A model generated the notes under the pieces. It had not been told where the DNA came from, did not search any database, and saw only the letters and a program-made list of their open reading frames with translations. Shown here piece by piece: positions 45,216 to 50,070 of a stretch of 50,070 nt of DNA; positions within the stretch are counted from its first letter, which is position 1, and each line of letters opens with the position of its first letter. Origin of the DNA: a bacterium (GTDB lineage: Bacteria; Bacteroidota; Ignavibacteria; Kapaibacteriales; UBA7675). The stretch spans positions 1 through 50,070 of the forward strand of contig JAUIKM010000042.1 of assembly GCA_030430495.1 (NCBI GenBank), given 5' to 3'. Position numbers and translations under genes: made by a program.

Positions 45216-46028
45216 ATGCAAGACACTATGACATTTGAAACTCTGCTGTACGATCTGCAGGACGGCGTCCTGACAATCACGCTCAACCGGCCCGATTCGT
45301 TCAACGCCTGTAACGAACAGTTAACAAGCGACCTTCAGGCGGCGTTCAAAACGGCCGAAGAAGATGACAAAGTGCGCTGCATCGTGCTGACCGGCGCCGG
45401 ACGCGCCTTCTGCTCGGGACAGGACCTGAAGGAAGCTCCCACAGGTGCCGACGGCGGCGACGGCGAACGCCGCTCGCTGGCCGACAGCCTGCGACGCCGC
45501 TACAATCCAATTATCCGCACACTGCGCAGCATCCCCAAGCCCGTCATTGCCGGAATTAACGGCGCGGCCGCCGGCGCAGGCCTCTCGCTCGCACTCGCCT
45601 GCGACGTGCGCATCATGAGCGAGCGAGCCAAACTGGTTGAAGCATTCATCGGCATAGCACTGGTGCCGGACTCCGGCGCGAGTTATTTCTACACGCGCAT
45701 GATGGGTTATGCCCGGGCCTTTGAATTCGCCACGCTTAACAAACCGATGAGCGCGGAAGACGCGCTGCGCCTCGGCATGGTCAATCAGGTCGTTGCGGCC
45801 GACGTGCTGCCGGCGGCGCTGCAAAACCTGGCGCGCACCTATGCCAATGGTCCGACGCAAAGCTACGGCTTTGTTAAACACATGCTGCAACGCGGCGAAG
45901 TTGAATCGCTCGACAGCATCCTGGATATGGAAGTAGACTACCAGCAGCGCGCCGGTCAAAGCAGCGACTACCGCGAAGGCGTCCAGGCCTTTATCGAAAA
46001 ACGCCGCCCGAACTTCCAGGGCAAATAA
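45216..46028 (+). CDS. Crotonase-family isomerase, PaaG-like
   Basis: This 270-residue protein is a second, distinct crotonase. It has the oxyanion segment GRAFCSGQDL and GAAAGAGLSLALACD, but lacks the two glutamates of a hydratase. Instead it carries AFIGIALVPDSGASY, whose Asp matches the catalytic Asp of PaaG-type 1,2-epoxyphenylacetyl-CoA isomerases. A PaaG or PaaB-like isomerase role is therefore more likely than hydration. I start it at the ATG of 45216, though the ATG at 45228 is possible. It lies 29 bases after the first crotonase gene. The rest of the phenylacetate pathway (epoxidase, ligase, ring-opening enzyme) is not in the window, so a fatty-acid isomerase role remains open. Confidence 0.88.
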   Translation: MQDTMTFETLLYDLQDGVLTITLNRPDSFNACNEQLTSDLQAAFKTAEEDDKVRCIVLTGAGRAFCSGQDLKEAPTGADGGDGERRSLADSLRRRYNPIIRTLRSIPKPVIAGINGAAAGAGLSLALACDVRIMSERAKLVEAFIGIALVPDSGASYFYTRMMGYARAFEFATLNKPMSAEDALRLGMVNQVVAADVLPAALQNLARTYANGPTQSYGFVKHMLQRGEVESLDSILDMEVDYQQRAGQSSDYREGVQAFIEKRRPNFQGK

Positions 46029-46105
46029 CCCCCGGTGTCGGCTGCGGCAACTTCGATCTGTTCTGTTAACCAGGCCGCCCATCATCCGATGTTGGCGCCA
46101 TTTTG

Positions 46106-46113
46106 TAAAATTT
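46106..46113 (+). promoter_or_regulatory. Weak AT-rich promoter-like box
   Basis: TTTTGTAAAATTT (46101-46113) resembles the TTTTCGTAAATT boxes found before dus and the first crotonase gene. It ends 16 bases before the dehydrogenase ATG. It may give this gene its own transcript in addition to read-through. Confidence 0.25.
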
Positions 46114-46129
46114 CTAAACCGGAAACGAT

Positions 46130-46996
46130 ATGTTAATCGGAATTTGCGGCGCGGGTACGATGGGCGCCGGTATTGCGGTCGCAGCGATTCAGAACGGACA
46201 CGACGCCCTGCTGTTCGACATTCAGCAGACCTCGCGCGAGCGCGGCGAAGCTTTCATCAACAAACAGATCGAAAAAGCCGTGGCGCGCAAAATTATGACG
46301 CGCGAAGCTGCGGACGCCGCACTGGCCAGATATGCTTTCACCGATAAACTCGAAGATTTCAGCAAGTGTGAAGTTGTAATTGAAGCCGTGGTCGAACGCC
46401 GCGACGTCAAGGACCAACTCTTTGCCAAACTCGAAGAGATTCTGCCGGAAACGGCCATCCTGGCGACCAACACCAGCTCGATTTCGATCGCCTCGCTGGC
46501 GGCCGAACTTAAACATCCGTCCCGATTTATCGGCATGCACTTCTTTAATCCGGCGCATATCATGAAGCTGGTCGAAGTGATTCGCGGCCCCAAAACGAGC
46601 CCCGAGGTGGTTGAAACAACCGTCGCGCTGGCCAAATCGCTGCGCAAGTCCCCCGCCGTGGCCGCCGATGTTCCCGGTTTTATCGTTAACCGCGTGGCGC
46701 GCAATTTTTACAACGAAGCGCAGCGCATCTGCACCGAAAATACGGCGACGATTGAACAGGTGGACAACATCATGAAAAATGCCGGTTTCCGCATGGGGCC
46801 GTTTGAACTCATGGACCTGATCGGCGTCGACACCAACCTGGAAGTCACCAAATCCGTCTGGGCGCAGTACTTTAACGAGCCGCGTTTTCAGCCTTCGCTG
46901 ATGCAGCAGCAGTACGTCGACGCCAAAATGTGGGGCCGTAAAACCGGCGAAGGTTTCTACAAGTACGACCAGGATGGCAACAAAGTCGAGCGCTGA
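46130..46996 (+). CDS. 3-hydroxyacyl-CoA dehydrogenase (PaaH/Hbd-like)
   Basis: This NAD-dependent enzyme oxidises 3-hydroxyacyl-CoA to 3-ketoacyl-CoA. It has 288 residues, the single-domain-pair form. The Rossmann fold opens with IGICGAGTMGAGIA. ATNTSSISI and IGMHFFNPAHIMKLVEV contain the catalytic-dyad His in HFFNP. DVPGFIVNRV and GPFELMDLIGVD complete the signature, and the C-terminus has the KTGEGFYKYD motif. HFFNPVPVMKLVE is the common form, so AH in place of VP is a mild variant. GGAAA precedes the start. Together with the two crotonases upstream it could run two steps of beta-oxidation or the lower phenylacetate pathway. The thiolase is not in the window. Confidence 0.93.
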   Translation: MLIGICGAGTMGAGIAVAAIQNGHDALLFDIQQTSRERGEAFINKQIEKAVARKIMTREAADAALARYAFTDKLEDFSKCEVVIEAVVERRDVKDQLFAKLEEILPETAILATNTSSISIASLAAELKHPSRFIGMHFFNPAHIMKLVEVIRGPKTSPEVVETTVALAKSLRKSPAVAADVPGFIVNRVARNFYNEAQRICTENTATIEQVDNIMKNAGFRMGPFELMDLIGVDTNLEVTKSVWAQYFNEPRFQPSLMQQQYVDAKMWGRKTGEGFYKYDQDGNKVER

Positions 46997-48314
46997 CCTG
47001 ACGGGCCCAGCTTCACGCCGGCGCGTTTTGCGCCTGGCAATTCCCAACATCGTTTCCAACATCACCGTGCCGCTGCTCTCCGCGGTGGACACGGCTATGA
47101 TGGGCCGCATGCCCGCGCTCGCCCACCTGGAAGCCATTGCCCTCGGCGGTTTAATTGTCTCCACCATCTACTGGCTGTTCGGTTTTCTGCGCATGGGCGC
47201 AACGGGAACCGGCGCTCAGGCGCATGGACGCGGCGACGATGCGGCCGCCGCCAATGTTTTATACCGCGCGCTGCTGGTGGCGCTGCCCGCCGGCCTGCTG
47301 GTTATTCTGTTCGCTCCCCTGATTGCCGACATCGGCCTGCTGATTGCCGATGTTAATCAGCAGACAAGTCTCTTTGCCCGCGACTACCTGACAATTCGTT
47401 TTCTGGCGGCCCCGGCCGCCCTGGCGATGCTCGCGCTCAACGGCTGGTTTCTGGGCATGCAGAACGCACGCATTGTCATGATTCTGGCCATCGGAATCAA
47501 TAGTGTTAACATCCTGGCCAACCTCTTTTTTGTCTACGGCCTGGGCCTGCAACACGAAGGCGTCGCCTGGGGCAGCGTGGCGGCGCAGTACAGCGGCCTG
47601 GCGGTGGCGCTGTTTGCCCTGCGGCGCGGATTTCGGTCCCACCTTGGATTGTTTAACTTGTCGCAGATACTCGATCGCTCCGGGCTGCGCGCCTTTTTCA
47701 GCCTGCACTCGGACATCTTTATCCGCACGCTCTGCCTCGAATTTGTCTACGTCTCTTTTTACATGATTTCGCCGCGTCTGGGCGTGTTAACACTCGCGGC
47801 CAATCAACTGCTCATGCAGTTCTGGACGATGACCGCGTACGGCGTGGACGGTTTTGCTTTTGCCATTGAATCGCTCGTCGGCAACGCCGTGGGCAAACGC
47901 GATGAACAGCGACTGCGCCTGGACCTGCGCACCAGCTTCCTGTGGGCTTTTGCCATTGCAGCCCTCTGTTCACTCGCCATTCTGTTTTTCGGCCGCGAAT
48001 TCCTGTTTATCTTCAGCGACAAAACTGAGCTTGTTAACTTTGCGCACGAGTTCATCGCCTGGATGGTTCTGGTGCCGCTCGTCAGCGTGCCGGCGTATTT
48101 GTGGGACGGCGCTTATATCGGCGCTACCGCAGGACGCGACATGCGCCGCATCATGATTATGGCGACCTTCGGCGTTTTTGTGCCGACGGCCGCGCTGGCC
48201 GTTCCGCTCTGGTCCAACCACGGTCTCTGGGCGGCAATGATAGCATTTACGCTGGCGCGCGCCGTTTTTATGTCGCGTTCGGCCGACCGCGTTGTACTTG
48301 CTGCGGCGCGTTGA
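46974..48314 (+). CDS. MATE-family efflux transporter
   Basis: This is a multidrug and toxic compound extrusion family protein (446 residues) with about twelve membrane helices in two related bundles, expelling organic cations by Na+ or H+ antiport. The opening LAIPNIVSNITVPLLSAVDTAMMGRM and the GATGTGAQAHGRGD loop after the second helix are typical of the DinF-like subgroup. The mid-protein YGVDGFAFAIESLVGNAVGKRD segment is the equivalent in the second half. The ATG at 46974 overlaps the end of the dehydrogenase gene by 23 bases. No later ATG would keep the first helix, so this start is favoured. Substrate is unknown. Confidence 0.92.
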   Translation: MATKSSADLTGPASRRRVLRLAIPNIVSNITVPLLSAVDTAMMGRMPALAHLEAIALGGLIVSTIYWLFGFLRMGATGTGAQAHGRGDDAAAANVLYRALLVALPAGLLVILFAPLIADIGLLIADVNQQTSLFARDYLTIRFLAAPAALAMLALNGWFLGMQNARIVMILAIGINSVNILANLFFVYGLGLQHEGVAWGSVAAQYSGLAVALFALRRGFRSHLGLFNLSQILDRSGLRAFFSLHSDIFIRTLCLEFVYVSFYMISPRLGVLTLAANQLLMQFWTMTAYGVDGFAFAIESLVGNAVGKRDEQRLRLDLRTSFLWAFAIAALCSLAILFFGREFLFIFSDKTELVNFAHEFIAWMVLVPLVSVPAYLWDGAYIGATAGRDMRRIMIMATFGVFVPTAALAVPLWSNHGLWAAMIAFTLARAVFMSRSADRVVLAAAR

Positions 48315-48476
48315 CTCCGGCTGGTTGTTTAATATTCGCTTCTATCTGATCCTGTACTGCTCCGGACATGAGACGCTTCGCCTCCTCATTGGCATTTCGG
48401 CGGCTTGCTTTTTGCTTTTGTTTGTCAGCGTGTTTAAAGGCGCGCACATTTGTGCCGGTTTCACATTGAGCGCGAA

Positions 48477-48930
48477 TCAGCCGGCAGTCGGATCAAACGG
48501 AATTGGTCGCAGAGTGCGTTTAAGTCGCCCGGGATGCGCCGGCGTTCCATCCCGATTGTATTTCAGACAGAGCGGCTCGCGGCCCGCCGCGGCAATCAGG
48601 TTTAAAACACGCTTGACCCGCACAGACCCGGCGGCGTGACGGCCCCAGGCACAGAGCACAATGTCTTTTTTGTTTAACCGCCTGAGTGCGCGCATGATGT
48701 GCACATCATTGTGCGGCCCTACCAAAAAGCCTGCCTTTATCAGATCAGCGGGAAAGGTGGCGCACAAGGCAAAGAGGTTTACGATTTCTATAGCGCCAAA
48801 ACCCCAGTCGCGCGCGAAGTTTTCACAGCGGGTTATGGTGGCGTCGTTTGCGGCGGCGGTGGATGCGGTCTCACGTCGAGCAACAGTTTATTACGAATCT
48901 GACAGCGTAATTCTACGCGTCGACAAAACA
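48477..48930 (-). pseudogene. Decayed DUF1643-family gene
   Basis: On the minus strand, from about 48887 to 48477, one frame reads as the bulk of a DUF1643 protein (function unknown): ASTAAANDATITRCENFA matching the family's NPSTAD-DDxTIRRC block, WGFGAIEIVNLFAL, VGPHND, VLCAWG and DGTPAHP. The frame has two stop codons at 48888-48893, immediately upstream, and no start codon before the conserved block. The likely N-terminal part (ending NKLLLDVRPHP) continues in a different frame at about 48868-48940, so a frameshift near 48860-48870 has broken the gene. The first possible start in frame is a TTG at 48767, in mid-domain. It lies 80 bases after a T9SS protein gene on the same strand. A sequencing error is an alternative explanation. 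Confidence 0.75.
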
Positions 48931-48967
48931 GGACGCCGGACCGCGAATCCAGTTGAGGGACAAAGTA

Positions 48968-50070
48968 CTACTTCCCAACCACCACACTTCGACTCGCACT
49001 ATACGGCCCGGCGCGCATCACAATCTGATACACGCCCGCCGCCAGATTCGTCACGCGGCGTATATATTCTCCCGCGGCCAACTGTTCGTCCGCCACGACT
49101 GCAACGCGCGTGCCGAGTGTGTTGTAGATCTCGACCGTTGTGTTAACCTCAAAACCGGTTGAAAACTCAATGTCAAAACTGCCCGAGGCCGGATTGGGAC
49201 TGGGTGTCCGCAGTCCAAAGCCGATGCCCGTCAGTCCGATGTTGCGCGACTGACTTAAACAAACCGGACTGAGCGGGATGCCGCCGGGAATAAATCGAAC
49301 ATCAATACACGCGCCGCTCAGTGAGCTCGCCGTGATTTCGATGTGCGCAAACAGCGAGTCGTAGGGAAATTGAAAAACCGTCAGCGGCAGTTGGAACAGT
49401 ACGCCGCTCGTCAGGGCGCTTTCACCATTTCCGTTAAACTCAATCGTGTTGGCCGCCAGGTCCGGGTTTGCCGTCCAGGTCCAGCCCGTCAGTACATCTT
49501 CGTGGCCGCGGCGCAGGACGAGGCCGTTAAGCGGATATTCGAGCGAAAGCGACAGATCCCTGATGTTTAATTCTTCAATGTCGTTTGCGTCGCCGCTTAA
49601 ACGGATCTGCACGAGGCGTTCTTCACCCGGCGTGGCCGGGCGGTCGTTGAGTCGCAGCACTTCAAACAGCAGTTCGGCGGCGGGACGTACGTTTACCGTC
49701 ACGGAAGCCTGCGACTCACAGCCATTGTTGTCGGTTCCGGTCACGGTGTACACCGTTGTTTTATCCGGGTTTGCGGTCGGCGTCGCCGAGTTAACATCGT
49801 CGAGGCCGTCGGCCGGTTCCCAGCGATATGTCACCGCGCCCGAGGCTTGCAGATCTACGCTCTCGCCCGCGCAGATCTCGGCTACGGGTTCGATGTTAAT
49901 CACCGGATCGGACAGGACTTCGAGTTCGACGTCAACGGTCGCCTCGCAGCCGCCGCTGCGGCCCGTCACACTGACGGTGATGTTCTCAACCAGTGTTAAA
50001 CGCGGCGTTGGTGAATTTGCATCGTCGAACAGACCTTCGGGCTCCCAGCTGTAACTCTGCGCGCCGGAGG
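48968..50070 (-). CDS. T9SS-secreted surface protein, C-terminal part (runs off window)
   Basis: The frame is open from the window edge, giving the last 366 residues. It has at least two PKD/Ig-like repeats of the gliding-associated type: a YSWEPEGLFDDANSPTP unit and a YRWEPADGLDDVNSATPTA unit, with ICAGESVDL and NNGCESQ. A cohesin-like beta domain follows (LLFEVLRLNDRPATPGEE onward). The protein ends in a type A T9SS sorting domain with PSPNPASGSFDIEFS, VEIYNTLGTRVAVV, LAAGVYQIVMRAG and a terminal SVVVGK. The cohesin-like plus sorting tail resembles that of the giant Ig protein, including a Cys-x-x-x-x-R-x-I/L lead-in. Surface adhesion or matrix function is inferred. Confidence 0.9.
   Translation of the reverse strand, partial: SGAQSYSWEPEGLFDDANSPTPRLTLVENITVSVTGRSGGCEATVDVELEVLSDPVINIEPVAEICAGESVDLQASGAVTYRWEPADGLDDVNSATPTANPDKTTVYTVTGTDNNGCESQASVTVNVRPAAELLFEVLRLNDRPATPGEERLVQIRLSGDANDIEELNIRDLSLSLEYPLNGLVLRRGHEDVLTGWTWTANPDLAANTIEFNGNGESALTSGVLFQLPLTVFQFPYDSLFAHIEITASSLSGACIDVRFIPGGIPLSPVCLSQSRNIGLTGIGFGLRTPSPNPASGSFDIEFSTGFEVNTTVEIYNTLGTRVAVVADEQLAAGEYIRRVTNLAAGVYQIVMRAGPYSASRSVVVGK

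Overview
The window looks like a chromosomal segment of a GC-rich, Gram-negative, flagellated bacterium of the Bacteroidota/Chlorobiota (FCB) neighbourhood. Three genes encode proteins ending in type IX secretion (T9SS) sorting domains, one of them next to a PorV-family barrel gene. There is a lipoprotein and an OmpA-family protein, and several genes have AT-rich upstream boxes resembling the Bacteroidota -7 element TAnnTTTG. The flagellar genes flhF, flhG and fliA and the GC-rich codon use argue against a classical Bacteroidia member. An Ignavibacteria/Kapabacteria-like lineage is my best guess, and is inference only.

Layout. 1-0.8 kb: no supported gene, then a strong terminator. 0.8-3.4 kb (minus): split transketolase, N-terminal subunit, a small lipoprotein, C-terminal subunit. 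3.6-11.3 kb (plus): a tight operon with flhF, flhG, a small membrane/coiled-coil protein, fliA (sigma-28), an HDOD protein, a GAF histidine kinase and a signal-peptide/TPR/one-TM protein. 11.4-14.0 kb: a propeller-like T9SS cargo followed by a PorV/PorQ-like barrel. 14.0-14.9 kb: AT-richer interval with two small converging ORFs, each with a good Shine-Dalgarno. 14.9-19.5 kb: an unrecognised helical-repeat protein, a GT4 glycosyltransferase and an ABC-F ATPase. 19.7-26.8 kb: dus, tilS, hpt, ftsH. The tilS-hpt-ftsH order is also found in Bacillus subtilis, but here TilS carries an approximately 590-residue low-complexity Arg/Asp-rich N-terminal extension with a 24-bp tandem repeat. 27.5-41.6 kb: one 14-kb gene for a 4691-residue secreted protein with about 35 Ig-like domains. 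41.6-43.8 kb: an OmpA-family protein. 44.4-47.0 kb: two crotonases and a 3-hydroxyacyl-CoA dehydrogenase resembling PaaF/PaaG/PaaH, then a MATE exporter to 48.3 kb. 48.5-50.07 kb (minus): a decayed DUF1643 gene and the C-terminus of another T9SS cargo running off the window.

The genes suggest four modules: polar flagellum placement and signalling; T9SS export of large surface proteins anchored near an OmpA-type envelope protein; tRNA modification with housekeeping proteolysis; and beta-oxidation or phenylacetate-type acyl-CoA metabolism. The main novelty candidates are the extended TilS, the giant Ig-array protein with a 591-bp internal tandem duplication, the unrecognised membrane/TPR proteins inside the flagellar operon, the small converging ORFs, a recurrent promoter-like motif, and a regional excess of GTTAAC.
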